Source of the DNA: Bacteroidales bacterium UBA5206 | Lineage (GTDB): Bacteria > Bacteroidota > Bacteroidia > Bacteroidales > Tenuifilaceae | NCBI GenBank assembly: GCA_002412705.1 | Contig: DHVO01000015.1 | Span: 24,381 to 70,018 of the forward strand | Length of the DNA: 45,638 nt | Reading direction: 5' to 3' | Shown: in pieces, positions 26,306 through 35,374 of the stretch | How the letters are laid out: each line of letters begins with the position of its first letter | Position numbering within the stretch: the first letter of the stretch is position 1 | Program-made: the position numbers and the translations under genes | The notes under the pieces: generated by a model | Told to the model about the DNA's origin: nothing | The model's input: only the letters and a program-made list of their open reading frames with translations | Database searches by the model: none

Positions 26306-27490
26306 TCACACAACTCTTTTTACAAGATCTGCAGCCTCTTGCAATGTTATTGCGGTAAAAACTTTAAGTCCAGAGCTATCTATAAGCTCTTTTCCTTCCA
26401 TTGCATTGGTTCCCTGCAACCTCACAATAACTGGAACCGAGATGTTGCCAATCTCTTTGTAAGCATCAACAATCCCCTGTGCAACCCTATCGCACCTAAC
26501 AATTCCGCCAAAAATATTCACAAGAATGGCCTTAACATTGGGATCCTTAAGTATTATTCTAAAGCCAGCAGCAACTGTATTGGCATTAGCACCACCACCA
26601 ACATCTAGGAAGTTAGCGGGATCGCCACCAGAGAGCTTAATAATATCCATTGTTGCCATTGCAAGCCCAGCTCCATTTACCATGCAGCCCACATTGCCAT
26701 CGAGCTTTACAAAGTTCAAATTACTATCGGAAGCTTCTAGCTCATAAGGATCTTCCTCGTCCCTATCGCGCATAGCATCAAAGTTTGAGTGCCGGAAAAG
26801 CGCGTTATCATCTATATTTACCTTTGCATCGGCGGCAATAATATCGTCGTTTGATGTTTTCACAACGGGATTAATTTCAAAAAGCGATGCGTCAGCCTTA
26901 AGGTAAGCTCCGTAAAGTGAAATAACAAACTTCACCATTTGCGAGAATGCTTTACCGCTTAGCCCTAAGTTAAATGCTATGCGACGAGCCTGAAATGGCT
27001 GAATGCCAATAGGCTCTACTTCCTCCTTAAAAATAAGCTCCGGAGTGTTAGCTGCAACAGCTTCAATGTCCATTCCCCCTTGAGGTGAGTACATTATCAT
27101 GTTTTTCCCAGTAGCTCTATTCAGTAGAATGCTCATGTAGAACTCCTTAATATCAGAAGGTCCCTTTTGATATATGCCTTGCTCTACTAAAAGTTTCCTA
27201 ACTAGTTTCCCCTTGGGTCCTGTTTGATGAGTTACCAAGTTCATTCCCAAAATTTGGTTTGCATAGCCGCTCACCTCATCAATGTTCTTGGCAATTTTTA
27301 CTCCACCACCTTTTCCTCTTCCTCCAGCGTGAATTTGGGCTTTAACGGCTATTGTATCTGATCCTGTTTCACTCATAATGCGCATAGCACAATCAACTGC
27401 CTCTTTAACAGTAAATGCAACATCACCAGCAGGTACTGGTACGCCTGCTTCGCGTAATATGGATTTTGCCTGATACTCGTGAATGTTCAT
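26306..27490 (-). CDS. sucC: Succinate--CoA ligase [ADP-forming] subunit beta
   Basis: A 394-residue ATP-grasp subunit of succinyl-CoA synthetase, which interconverts succinyl-CoA and succinate with ADP/ATP in the TCA cycle. Hallmarks are MNIHEYQAKSIL at the start, KAQIHAGGRGKGGGVK (nucleotide binding), LFEINPVV (metal binding) and NIFGGIVRCDRVAQG near the end. I place the start at the ATG encoding MNIHEYQAK, the conserved family start, rather than 30 bases upstream. No sucD adjoins it; split sucC and sucD loci are known in Bacteroidota. Confidence 0.97.
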   Translation of the reverse strand: MNIHEYQAKSILREAGVPVPAGDVAFTVKEAVDCAMRIMSETGSDTIAVKAQIHAGGRGKGGGVKIAKNIDEVSGYANQILGMNLVTHQTGPKGKLVRKLLVEQGIYQKGPSDIKEFYMSILLNRATGKNMIMYSPQGGMDIEAVAANTPELIFKEEVEPIGIQPFQARRIAFNLGLSGKAFSQMVKFVISLYGAYLKADASLFEINPVVKTSNDDIIAADAKVNIDDNALFRHSNFDAMRDRDEEDPYELEASDSNLNFVKLDGNVGCMVNGAGLAMATMDIIKLSGGDPANFLDVGGGANANTVAAGFRIILKDPNVKAILVNIFGGIVRCDRVAQGIVDAYKEIGNISVPVIVRLQGTNAMEGKELIDSSGLKVFTAITLQEAADLVKRVV

Positions 27491-27505
27491 TTCTAAAATT
27501 TTGGT

Positions 27506-27513
27506 TAGGTTTG
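27506..27513 (+). promoter_or_regulatory. Candidate -7 element TAGGTTTG upstream of the SpoU methyltransferase
   Basis: An exact TAnnTTTG match about 50 bases ahead of the start codon, in the divergent gap with sucC. No matching TTG lies at the expected spacing. Confidence 0.35.
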
Positions 27514-27565
27514 CAACCAATTTACAAAAAAAATGATACTTAATAGGTTCTAAGGAAAATAAGCA

Positions 27566-28105
27566 ATGGCCGAGAACAGAAAATTAGCAAACGAAGAGCT
27601 CAATAGGATTAGTCCTGAGGAGTATAAACAGGTGCGAAAACTACCTATAGTTGTTGTTCTAGATAATGTTAGGAGCCTTAACAACATCGGCTCGGTTTTT
27701 AGAACCTCCGATGCCCTTGGCGTGGAACAAATATACTTGTGCGGAATATCGGGTACACCTCCTCACAGGGAGATTCATAAAACAGCACTGGGTGCCGAGG
27801 ATTCTGTACCCTGGCAATACTTCGAAAGTACTATAGATGCAATTAAGCACTTAGAGCAGCAAGAGTATAAAATAGTTTCGCTTGAGCAAACAGAAAAAAG
27901 TATAAGCCTAACCGATTATGCTCCAACATTTGATAGGAAGTACGCCTTAGTTTTTGGAAACGAGGTTAAAGGGGTAGATCAAGCCGTTGTTAACCTTTCC
28001 CATGAGTGCTTAGAAATACCACAATTTGGAACAAAGCACTCCTTTAATATTAGCGTAACAGCAGCAATTGTTCTTTGGGACTTTTTCAGCAAAGTAAAAC
28101 CATAA
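27566..28105 (+). CDS. SpoU/TrmH family RNA 2'-O-methyltransferase
   Basis: A 179-residue SPOUT methyltransferase. The three family motifs are intact: LDNVRSLNNIGSVFRTSDA, YALVFGNEVKGV, and IPQFGTKHSFNISVTAAIVLW, the last forming the trefoil-knot SAM site. It lacks the extra N-terminal RNA-binding domain of the RlmB group, so it is a short TrmH/TrmL-like form. The target (tRNA or rRNA ribose) cannot be named from sequence. It is divergent from sucC and ends at a shared terminator. Confidence 0.92.
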   Translation: MAENRKLANEELNRISPEEYKQVRKLPIVVVLDNVRSLNNIGSVFRTSDALGVEQIYLCGISGTPPHREIHKTALGAEDSVPWQYFESTIDAIKHLEQQEYKIVSLEQTEKSISLTDYAPTFDRKYALVFGNEVKGVDQAVVNLSHECLEIPQFGTKHSFNISVTAAIVLWDFFSKVKP

Positions 28106-28130
28106 AAAAAGGGCGGAATTTCCGCCCTTT
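28104..28130. terminator. Bidirectional terminator between converging genes
   Basis: A stem AAAGGGCGGA/TCCGCCCTTT with a very short loop, flanked by A and T tracts, lies between the SpoU gene (+) and the TPR lipoprotein gene (-). Confidence 0.9.
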
Positions 28131-28153
28131 CTTATAACTATATCATTCTTTAA

Positions 28154-29872
28154 CTACTCAACAATTGCTTTAAAGGCAGCGTTGGTTAGGTAGTTACGGA
28201 ACTCCATATCTTTAAGAGCACGCTCTTTTAGAGAGGCATCCTTACCAATAGCAGTACGAAGACTGTTTAGAAGAAGGGTCTCATCTTGCATGCGAGCACC
28301 AATAATTGCTAAACCATAAGAAGCTTTTGCCTCGTCAACCTTTTGGAAGGTATTCTTAGCAGCATCGGTTTTACCAGCCAGAAGAAGAGCAAGACCTTGG
28401 TTAAAACTATCAGAACCACCAAGATACTCAACAGCAGCAGGGTAAAGACCTTTAACAATGCTAATAATACCTAGGTTGTACTTCACTTCAGGACCTGCAT
28501 CAGCAGCACGAGTAAATAAACCTTCGGCCTCTTCTAGGTTACCTTCCATAAGAGCAACACAACCACGGTTATTGATAACTGCAGGAATGTTAGCCTTTGC
28601 AGCATCAGCCTTATCAAGGGCAGCTTTAGCAGCGCTTAGGTCGTTAGCTTTGATGTAAAGTGCAGCAGCGTTGTTGTAACCACGAGCACAGTTGAACATC
28701 TCACCAGCCTTGTTGTAAACCTCAATTTTCTTAGCATCGTCGGTAATAAGAGTTGCAGCAAATAGCATCTCCTCAACATTCAAAGTGTCGTATTTACCAG
28801 CATTTACAAACTCAACAAGTTGCTCATCGCTGAAACCAATCTTGTCAACCTTTGCAATCATTTTAGAACGACGAAGTTCAGGAAGAATTTTCTCTGCAAG
28901 AACTAGGTAAACTTTGCTTAGGTTCTTAATCTCACGCTCACGTACAACTGGATCAGAGTACATTGAAAGCACGCGAAGAATAAGTTCTTTATCTTCAATA
29001 GAAGATGCTTCAACCATTTTCTTGAAACCATCCCAGTCCTCGGTTATTACCTCAGCAGAAACGAAATCAGCAGCTTTACCTTCAACTTTAGCTTTTTTGA
29101 AAACACCGCCTAACCAGTTCTCAGTGTTTTTACCACGCTCCTTAGAAAGCTTATCATTTAAGTTTTCAGGACCATCAGGAGAAGCGTAAGCAGAAACAGC
29201 AATACCTTTAAGTTCCTTGTTTTCTGTAGCAGCAACCTCAGCAATAAACGATTCCATCATCTTAACCTCTTCCTTTGTAAGCTCAGAGCGACGAATGTCA
29301 GAACGCTGAATTACGAAGTTAATTTGAGCCTCTTTGTTTTCAGAGATAACGCGTTGGAAGTTATCCTTCATCATAACTGGTTTTGGGTCAATGTTAACCA
29401 GTTTAGAAGTAGCAATAACACCAGCACCAATCTTTTGAGGAACATCAAATGGAATCTTCTTGTCTTTATAAGTGATTACCATACGAAGTTCTACATCAGA
29501 CTTTAGCATCTCATCCTTATAGTCAAATTCAAACTCTTGCTTGAAAGATCCACCAGCATCATAGCTAATAACTTGGTTGTTAGCCTGAACATCTTGTCCT
29601 TGAAGAACTTTTACTGGAAGAGCAAGTTCACCACCTTCGAAAACAATAACAGGAGTTATCTCAAGAGTGGCTTTTTTGTTGAAATATTTCGCAGGGAAAG
29701 TACCTTCAATGGTTCCTTTTACCTTATTACCATGCACTTCTAGTGGATTTGGTGTAAGGGTAAAGTTAGTTCCCTGAGGTAATTCCTTCATCTTGTCGGC
29801 GCCACCGCAACCGCTTAGGATTAATGCGGCAACAGAAACAACTGCCAAAAAGTGTAACCTGAGTTTTTTCAT
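28154..29872 (-). CDS. TPR lipoprotein with an OmpA-like middle region
   Basis: A 572-residue lipoprotein with lipobox LILSGC (Cys22). After a beta-rich N-terminal part (about 30-165), residues about 170-260 resemble a degenerate OmpA-type peptidoglycan-binding domain (INFVIQRSDIR, GIAVSAYASPDGPENLNDKL, SKERGKNTENWL). About 370-530 is helical with TPR-like pairs (ARGYNNAAALYIKANDLSAA, AVINNRGCVALMEGNLEEA). It probably tethers or scaffolds proteins at the outer membrane, but a specific role cannot be named. It is not PorE of T9SS, as it lacks the propeller. The evidence for the OmpA domain is by eye only. Confidence 0.8.
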   Translation of the reverse strand: MKKLRLHFLAVVSVAALILSGCGGADKMKELPQGTNFTLTPNPLEVHGNKVKGTIEGTFPAKYFNKKATLEITPVIVFEGGELALPVKVLQGQDVQANNQVISYDAGGSFKQEFEFDYKDEMLKSDVELRMVITYKDKKIPFDVPQKIGAGVIATSKLVNIDPKPVMMKDNFQRVISENKEAQINFVIQRSDIRRSELTKEEVKMMESFIAEVAATENKELKGIAVSAYASPDGPENLNDKLSKERGKNTENWLGGVFKKAKVEGKAADFVSAEVITEDWDGFKKMVEASSIEDKELILRVLSMYSDPVVREREIKNLSKVYLVLAEKILPELRRSKMIAKVDKIGFSDEQLVEFVNAGKYDTLNVEEMLFAATLITDDAKKIEVYNKAGEMFNCARGYNNAAALYIKANDLSAAKAALDKADAAKANIPAVINNRGCVALMEGNLEEAEGLFTRAADAGPEVKYNLGIISIVKGLYPAAVEYLGGSDSFNQGLALLLAGKTDAAKNTFQKVDEAKASYGLAIIGARMQDETLLLNSLRTAIGKDASLKERALKDMEFRNYLTNAAFKAIVE

Positions 29873-29922
29873 AGTTCGCTTAGTATTTAATTTGGTTTTT
29901 CACGCTTTGCGTTAACAAGTTA

Positions 29923-29930
29923 CAAACTTA
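29923..29930 (-). promoter_or_regulatory. Candidate -7 element TAAGTTTG of the TPR lipoprotein gene
   Basis: Read on the minus strand this is an exact TAnnTTTG match, giving a leader of about 45 bases. No TTG is found at 17-23 bases upstream. Confidence 0.45.
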
Positions 29931-29980
29931 CTATTCTTTTCTTAAAAGAAAAAGTTTACCATCAAAAATAATGCGTTTAC

Positions 29981-30616
29981 CTATAGGGACAAACGGTTAA
30001 TCCCTTTTTTATATTGCTGATTAAAAATGGCTTCCTCAATTTTTTTAAAATCTAAAGGATTTGCCACAAAATCTATATTCGACGTATCAAGCACAAGGAA
30101 TGTGTACTCTGGGTGCTGTTTAAAGAAATCGAAATACCCCCTTTGTATGTTTTCTAAATACGCTGCCGAAATTGTTTGCTCGTACTCTCGCCCTCTTCGT
30201 TTAATGTTTGCAATAAGTTTATCTATAGGTAGGTGGAGGTAAATATATAAATCGGGTTTGGGTATTGATTGGTATATAATTTCAAAAATTTGTCGGTAAA
30301 GGTGATACTCATCCTCGGCCAGTGTATTCCTGGCAAAAATTAGCGATTTCATAAAAAAATAATCGGCAACAATCAACGGCTGAAAAAGAGAACCAGAACG
30401 TAATTCCTGGTTAAGCTGCTTATAACGCTCGGCCAGGAACGATAGTTCCAACGGGAAGCTGTAACGCTCCTGATTTTTATAAAACTTAGGAAGAAAAGGA
30501 TTATCTGCAAATTGTTCTAAAACCAATTTCGCATTATGCTTCTCGGCAATCATGCGGGAAAGCGTAGTTTTTCCTGCTCCAATATTCCCTTCAATTACCA
30601 CATAACTAAGTGCCAT
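29981..30616 (-). CDS. Deoxynucleoside kinase family protein
   Basis: A 211-residue P-loop kinase. The Walker A loop is GNIGAGKTTLS near the N-terminus, the substrate region carries LEQFADNPFLPKFY and ADYFFMKSLIFARNTL, and the lid is IKRRGREYEQ. These match deoxynucleoside kinases (deoxyadenosine/deoxyguanosine kinase type), which phosphorylate salvaged deoxynucleosides in the cytoplasm. Which base is preferred cannot be told. Its ATG lies only 12 bases after the likely terminator of the upstream peptidase gene, so its own promoter is unclear. Confidence 0.93.
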   Translation of the reverse strand: MALSYVVIEGNIGAGKTTLSRMIAEKHNAKLVLEQFADNPFLPKFYKNQERYSFPLELSFLAERYKQLNQELRSGSLFQPLIVADYFFMKSLIFARNTLAEDEYHLYRQIFEIIYQSIPKPDLYIYLHLPIDKLIANIKRRGREYEQTISAAYLENIQRGYFDFFKQHPEYTFLVLDTSNIDFVANPLDFKKIEEAIFNQQYKKGINRLSL

Positions 30617-30627
30617 TGCTTAACGAA

Positions 30628-30658
30628 TAAAAAAGGAGTTAGCGTAACCAACTCCTTT
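30628..30658 (-). terminator. Terminator of the prolyl oligopeptidase gene, in the kinase leader
   Basis: Read on the minus strand, AAAGGAGTT pairs with AACTCCTTT around an 8-base loop and is followed by T6. It ends 12 bases before the deoxynucleoside kinase ATG. Confidence 0.85.
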
Positions 30659-30773
30659 CAGTTTTATAAAAGTAAAAATTAAAACAGCCTAATTAATTCT
30701 CAATTTATAAAAACCAACAATAAAAGAATGCTATTGGTTTCCATCAAACAGCCGCAAGTGCTGCAATATGGGC

Positions 30774-32888
30774 CTAATAAGTTGGTTCTACCTCCATGTT
30801 TTTAAGGATAAATGAGTATATATCGGTATACTCTTCTATCACTATTGATGTTGGGGTCCCAGCTCCATGTCCAGCCCTAGTTTGTACCCGTATTAGCACA
30901 GGATAACGGCCATTTTTATATTTTTCCTGCAAAGTTGCAATATATTTAAAAGAATGTGCAGGAACAACCCTATCGTCATGATCGGCAGTAGTTACTAAAA
31001 CGGCAGGATAGCGTACACCCGATTTGATATTATGCAGTGGGGAGTAGCTGTAAAGATTCTCAAAGTGAATAGAGTCCTCACTTGAACCATAGTCATTTAC
31101 CCATGCCCAACCAATTGTAAACTTATGGAAACGGAGCATATCCATAACGCCCACTTGTGGAATTGCAACGCGGAATAAATCTGGTCGCTGATTAACAACA
31201 GCACCCACAAGTAATCCTCCGTTTGAACCACCTTGTACTGCCAGTTTTTTCGATGAGGTGTACTTCTGATCAATTAGGTACTCGGCCGCAGCAATAAAAT
31301 CATCAAAAACATTCTGTTTGTTTAGCTTAGTGCCCGCTCTGTACCAGTTCTCACCATACTCACCGCCTCCTCTAATGTTGGCAAGTGCAAAAACGCCACC
31401 ATTCTCGAGCCACACAAGCCTGCTAGTGCTAAACGATGGGGTTAAGCTTATGTTAAATCCACCGTAACCATATAGTAGGGTTGGGTTATTGCCATTTAGC
31501 TCTAGTCCTTTTTTGTGAACTATAAACATAGGCACATCGGTACCATCCTTACTTTTGTAAAATACTTGCTTGGTCTCGTATGCATCAAAATCGAAGTTAA
31601 TATCGGGTCTAAAGAACTCTGTAGAGGTATTTGTGTTGATATTATACCTGTAAATTACCGATGGTACTGTAAATGAAGTGAAAGAGTAGAATGCAATGCT
31701 ATCCTCTGGGCTTCCACTTAACCCCGACATTGTGCCTACTGTTGGGAAATCTATTTGGTTTAGCTTTTCCCCTTTAAGATCGTAAACCTCAACTTTACTC
31801 TTTGCATCAACAATATAGCTGGCAACAATTTTTCCTCCAACAATCTCACAAGCCTCAAGTACGTCCTTTTTCTCTGGGATGATATCGCGCCAGTTACCTA
31901 CATCAAGGGTATTAACATTAATCTTAACCAGTTTGTACTTTGGTGCTTTGTAGTTTGTTAGCACAATAAGATGATCGTCTATGTGATCTATAATCTGATA
32001 TGTGTAGTCAAAACTTGTAGTGAGCTGAATAAAGGCATTGTTCTCGTTCAAATTGCGAATATAAATGGAATTGCCTTGGGTGGATTCTGTCTCGTTAACG
32101 ATAAGGAACTTATCATCGCGTGTTACTTGTGCGGTATAACTTCTTAGCGGGTACTGCTTGTTCTCGAAAATAAGTTTATCCACATCCTGCGTGGTACCCA
32201 GTACATGGTAGTAAACCTTGTGGTACTCATTTATGTTTGAAAGGGATTTACCCTCTACAGGTGCTTCGTAGCGGCTATAGAAGAATCCATTCTTATGCCA
32301 GCTAATAGATGAAAATTTAACCCAACGCAGCTCATCGGTAAGCTCCTCTCCAGAAACAATATCCTTAACTCTTATAGTACGCCAATCGGAACCACCATCG
32401 GCAAGAGCATATGCAATGTACTTTCCATCTTTGGATATGGCAAATTCACCCAAAGAAACAGTACCGTCAGCAGATAGGGTGTTGGGATCTAGCAGCACCT
32501 TAGCCTCATCCTCAAGTGAATTCTGATAGTACAGTACGCTTTGGTTTTGTAACCCCTCCTTTTTAAAGAAAAAGTACTTGCCACCCTCTTTAAATGGAAG
32601 GGTAATGCTGTTGTAGTTCCAAATCTCAGCAAGGCGATTTTTAATTTTATCACGGAAAGGAATACTTGCTAGGTACTCATTTGTAACGGCATTTTGAGCT
32701 TTTACCCACTCTGCTACTTCTGGGGCGTTATCATCTTCTAACCAACGGTACGGATCGCTAACCTTAACGCCAAAATAGTTATCTACAACATCAACTTTCT
32801 TAGTTTCAGGATAGTTAACACCACTTCTGTTACAAGATGCAAAAACTATTAACACAGCACCCATGAGTACGGGGATTAGCTTTTTCAT
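30774..32888 (-). CDS. Prolyl oligopeptidase family lipoprotein (S9A serine peptidase)
   Basis: A 704-residue serine peptidase that cleaves short peptides after proline. The catalytic triad is visible: Ser555 in GGSNGGLL, Asp at about 639 in ADHDDRVVP, and His674 in AGHGAG, close to the numbering of the pig enzyme. The N-terminal propeller starts with VSDPYRWLEDDNAPEVAEW. The signal peptide ends in the lipobox VFASC (Cys19), so the enzyme is exported and probably anchored in the envelope, unlike the cytoplasmic type. It is a single gene with its own terminator. Confidence 0.96.
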   Translation of the reverse strand: MKKLIPVLMGAVLIVFASCNRSGVNYPETKKVDVVDNYFGVKVSDPYRWLEDDNAPEVAEWVKAQNAVTNEYLASIPFRDKIKNRLAEIWNYNSITLPFKEGGKYFFFKKEGLQNQSVLYYQNSLEDEAKVLLDPNTLSADGTVSLGEFAISKDGKYIAYALADGGSDWRTIRVKDIVSGEELTDELRWVKFSSISWHKNGFFYSRYEAPVEGKSLSNINEYHKVYYHVLGTTQDVDKLIFENKQYPLRSYTAQVTRDDKFLIVNETESTQGNSIYIRNLNENNAFIQLTTSFDYTYQIIDHIDDHLIVLTNYKAPKYKLVKINVNTLDVGNWRDIIPEKKDVLEACEIVGGKIVASYIVDAKSKVEVYDLKGEKLNQIDFPTVGTMSGLSGSPEDSIAFYSFTSFTVPSVIYRYNINTNTSTEFFRPDINFDFDAYETKQVFYKSKDGTDVPMFIVHKKGLELNGNNPTLLYGYGGFNISLTPSFSTSRLVWLENGGVFALANIRGGGEYGENWYRAGTKLNKQNVFDDFIAAAEYLIDQKYTSSKKLAVQGGSNGGLLVGAVVNQRPDLFRVAIPQVGVMDMLRFHKFTIGWAWVNDYGSSEDSIHFENLYSYSPLHNIKSGVRYPAVLVTTADHDDRVVPAHSFKYIATLQEKYKNGRYPVLIRVQTRAGHGAGTPTSIVIEEYTDIYSFILKNMEVEPTY

Positions 32889-32926
32889 AGAGTTCGGATT
32901 TTCTGGTTTACAGTATAGACCACCAA

Positions 32927-32934
32927 CAAAAATA
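32927..32934 (-). promoter_or_regulatory. Candidate -7 element TATTTTTG of the prolyl oligopeptidase gene
   Basis: On the minus strand this matches TAnnTTTG exactly, about 38 bases before the ATG. A TTG exists upstream but at a spacing of 27 bases, longer than usual. Confidence 0.4.
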
Positions 32935-33053
32935 CAATATTGTTTTTAATTATGGAACAGCCAATCGGCTAGTATTTACAATATGGAAGATACGGTTTTT
33001 AGAATAATTTGTTTAAGTTTTTTAAAAAAAGTATAGATTAGCCCCTAAATGCA

Positions 33054-33085
33054 AAAAACGAGTGCCGTTTAATGGCACTCGTTTT
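33054..33085 (-). terminator. Intrinsic terminator of pnp
   Basis: On the minus strand, AACGAGTGCC pairs with GGCACTCGTT and is followed by a T-run. It begins about 20 bases after the pnp stop codon. Confidence 0.9.
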
Positions 33086-33106
33086 CCATATTCTATTTTA
33101 AAGTTA

Positions 33107-35230
33107 TTACTCCTTTGCAGGCTTTGGAAGAAGCACTTTTCTAGAAAGTTTGTACTTCCCAGTCTTCTTGTCAACCTCAATGAGCTTAACCTCAATAATA
33201 TCGCCTTCTTTAAGTACGTCTTCAACCTTAGCAACGCGCTCCCATGATATTTCGGAAATATGCAGAAGAGCATCCTTACCAGGAAGAATCTCAACAAAAG
33301 CACCAAATGCAACAATTGATTTTACTTTACCCTTGTATATTTCTCCTACTTCGGGAATTGCAACAATGCTCTTAACCCACTTAACAGCTGCATCGCGAGC
33401 CTCTCCATTATCGGCAAAAACGCTCACAACACCTTGGTTGTTTACCTCCTCGATATTGATTGTAGCACCGGTCTCACGTTGAATCTCTTGGATTACCTTA
33501 CCACCAGGGCCAATAACTGCACCAATAGAGTCACGAGGAATGCTAAACTGCTCAATGCGTGGTGCATGAGATTTAAGATCGGCGCGTGGCTCAGCTATGG
33601 TAGAGGTCATTATGTTAAGAATGTGCATACGACCCTCACGAGCTTGATCAAGAGCTTTAGCTAGTACTTCGTAAGATAGACCATCAACCTTAATGTCCAT
33701 TTGGGTTGCAGTAATACCATCGCGGGTTCCTGTAACCTTAAAGTCCATATCACCAAGGTGATCCTCATCGCCTAGGATATCCGATAGCACAGCGTAGCGC
33801 TCGGCTCCAGCCTCGGTAATAAGTCCCATGGCAATACCCGAAACTGGCTTGCGAATAGGAATACCAGCATCCATAAGGGCAAGCGTACCTGCACAAACGG
33901 TTGCCATCGACGATGAGCCGTTAGACTCTAGGATGTCACTAACAACACGAACGGCATAAGGATTCTCTTGTCCGTTTGGAACCATGCGTTTAAGCGCGCG
34001 GTGGGCAAGGTTTCCGTGACCAATCTCACGACGGCTAACCCCGCGCGATGCGCGTGCGTCACCAGTTGAGAATGGAGGGAAGTTATAGTGTAACACAAAT
34101 TTTTCGGTTCCACGTACTAAAACCTCGTCAATAACCTTTTCGTCTAGTTTGGTACCTAGAGTTACAGTGGTTAACGACTGGGTTTCGCCACGAGTAAATA
34201 GGGCAGATCCGTGAGCCATTGGAAGGAAATCAACCTCGCAGGTAATTGGGCGAATCTGGTTGGTTTTGCGACCGTCAAGACGAACACCTTCGTTAAGGAT
34301 CATCTTACGCATAGCCTCCTTCTCAACCGCATGATAGTAGCGACCAACAAGGCTTCCGAAAGAAGCACGCTCCTCCTCAGTTAGCGTTTCAACAAACTGT
34401 TCCTTAATGGCATCGAATGCAGCAGAGCGCTCATGCTTAGAAAGCATTGATTTAGCAACCTCGTACACCTTGTCGTAACAGAAGTCCCAAACACGTTTCT
34501 TAAGGTCTTCGTTGTTGGTTTCGTGGCAGTAGGTGCGCTTTACAATACCTAGCTCTTTTGCCAACTCAACCTGAACAAGGCACTGTTTTTTAATAGCCTC
34601 GTGAGCAAACTTAATGGCTTCAAGCATTTCTGCCTCCGACACCTCGTTCATCTCACCCTCAACCATAAGGATATTGTCGTATGTAGCACCAACAACAAGC
34701 TCAAGATCGGCTTCGGCAACCTGCTCAAAGGTTGGATTAATTAACAGCTTACCTCCAACACGAGCAACACGTACTTCGGAAATTGGGCCATGGAATGGTA
34801 TATCGGAAACAGCGATTGCTGCTGATGCTGCCAAACCTGCAAGAGCGTCTGGCATAATATCTTTTTCTGCAGAAATAAGATTGATAGTTACAAAGGTCTC
34901 AGCGTGATAGTCCTCTGGGAATAGAGGGCGTAAGGCGCGGTCAACCAAACGAGCAACAAGTACTTCGTAATCTGAAGGCTTTGCCTCCCTTTTCATGAAT
35001 CCACCGGGAAAACGGCCGCTTGCGGCAAATTTCTCTTTGTAATCAACGCTTAGGGGCATAAAATCCACATCTTCCTTTGCATCCTTTGCGCTAACAACGG
35101 TTGCCAGAAGCATGGTTTTCCCCATACGGATAACAACTGACCCATCAGCTTGTCTGGCTAATTTTCCAGTCTCAATGGTGATGGTACGTCCATCGCCAAG
35201 GTCAATTGTTTTTTGAACAACATTAAACAT
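33107..35230 (-). CDS. pnp: Polyribonucleotide nucleotidyltransferase (PNPase)
   Basis: A 707-residue phosphorolytic 3'-5' exoribonuclease central to mRNA turnover. The two RNase PH domains are present (GRFPGGFMKREAKPSDYEVL in the first; YNFPPFSTGDARASRGVSRR and the DILGDEDHLGDMDFKVTGT segment in the second). They are followed by a KH domain with GPGGK, and a C-terminal S1 domain (VKSIVAFGAFVEILPGKDAL). Gene order rpsO then pnp matches many other bacteria, including E. coli, where pnp controls its own leader. Here a perfect hairpin lies in the leader. A terminator sits between rpsO and pnp, so read-through or a separate promoter must supply transcripts. Confidence 0.98.
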   Translation of the reverse strand: MFNVVQKTIDLGDGRTITIETGKLARQADGSVVIRMGKTMLLATVVSAKDAKEDVDFMPLSVDYKEKFAASGRFPGGFMKREAKPSDYEVLVARLVDRALRPLFPEDYHAETFVTINLISAEKDIMPDALAGLAASAAIAVSDIPFHGPISEVRVARVGGKLLINPTFEQVAEADLELVVGATYDNILMVEGEMNEVSEAEMLEAIKFAHEAIKKQCLVQVELAKELGIVKRTYCHETNNEDLKKRVWDFCYDKVYEVAKSMLSKHERSAAFDAIKEQFVETLTEEERASFGSLVGRYYHAVEKEAMRKMILNEGVRLDGRKTNQIRPITCEVDFLPMAHGSALFTRGETQSLTTVTLGTKLDEKVIDEVLVRGTEKFVLHYNFPPFSTGDARASRGVSRREIGHGNLAHRALKRMVPNGQENPYAVRVVSDILESNGSSSMATVCAGTLALMDAGIPIRKPVSGIAMGLITEAGAERYAVLSDILGDEDHLGDMDFKVTGTRDGITATQMDIKVDGLSYEVLAKALDQAREGRMHILNIMTSTIAEPRADLKSHAPRIEQFSIPRDSIGAVIGPGGKVIQEIQRETGATINIEEVNNQGVVSVFADNGEARDAAVKWVKSIVAIPEVGEIYKGKVKSIVAFGAFVEILPGKDALLHISEISWERVAKVEDVLKEGDIIEVKLIEVDKKTGKYKLSRKVLLPKPAKE

Positions 35231-35285
35231 AAACTTAACTTATAAGGTGAATAAGCATAAAAATCTTAACGGGGTGAAACAGAAA

Positions 35286-35315
35286 ATCAGAGGAAGCCCG
35301 GAACACTCCTCTGAT
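35286..35315 (-). promoter_or_regulatory. Hairpin in the pnp 5' leader
   Basis: ATCAGAGGA (35286-35294) and TCCTCTGAT (35307-35315) are perfect 9-bp complements around a 12-base loop. It lies about 55 bases upstream of the pnp ATG, downstream of the rpsO terminator, and has no T-tract. Confidence 0.6.
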
Positions 35316-35333
35316 AACTTACCGCTATAAAAT

Positions 35334-35370
35334 TACAAAAAAAGGCAATTGTAAGAATTGCCTTTTTTGT
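35334..35370 (-). terminator. Terminator of rpsO
   Basis: A stem AAGGCAATT/AATTGCCTT with a 5-base loop, and A and T tracts on both sides, ends five bases before the rpsO stop codon (which lies on the minus strand at 35375). It can reduce but probably not abolish read-through into pnp. Confidence 0.85.
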
Positions 35371-35374
35371 GTGG

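Noticed and set aside
26306..27490. sucC without sucD as a broken operon
   Set aside because: Separate sucC and sucD loci are known in Bacteroidota, and sucC is full length.
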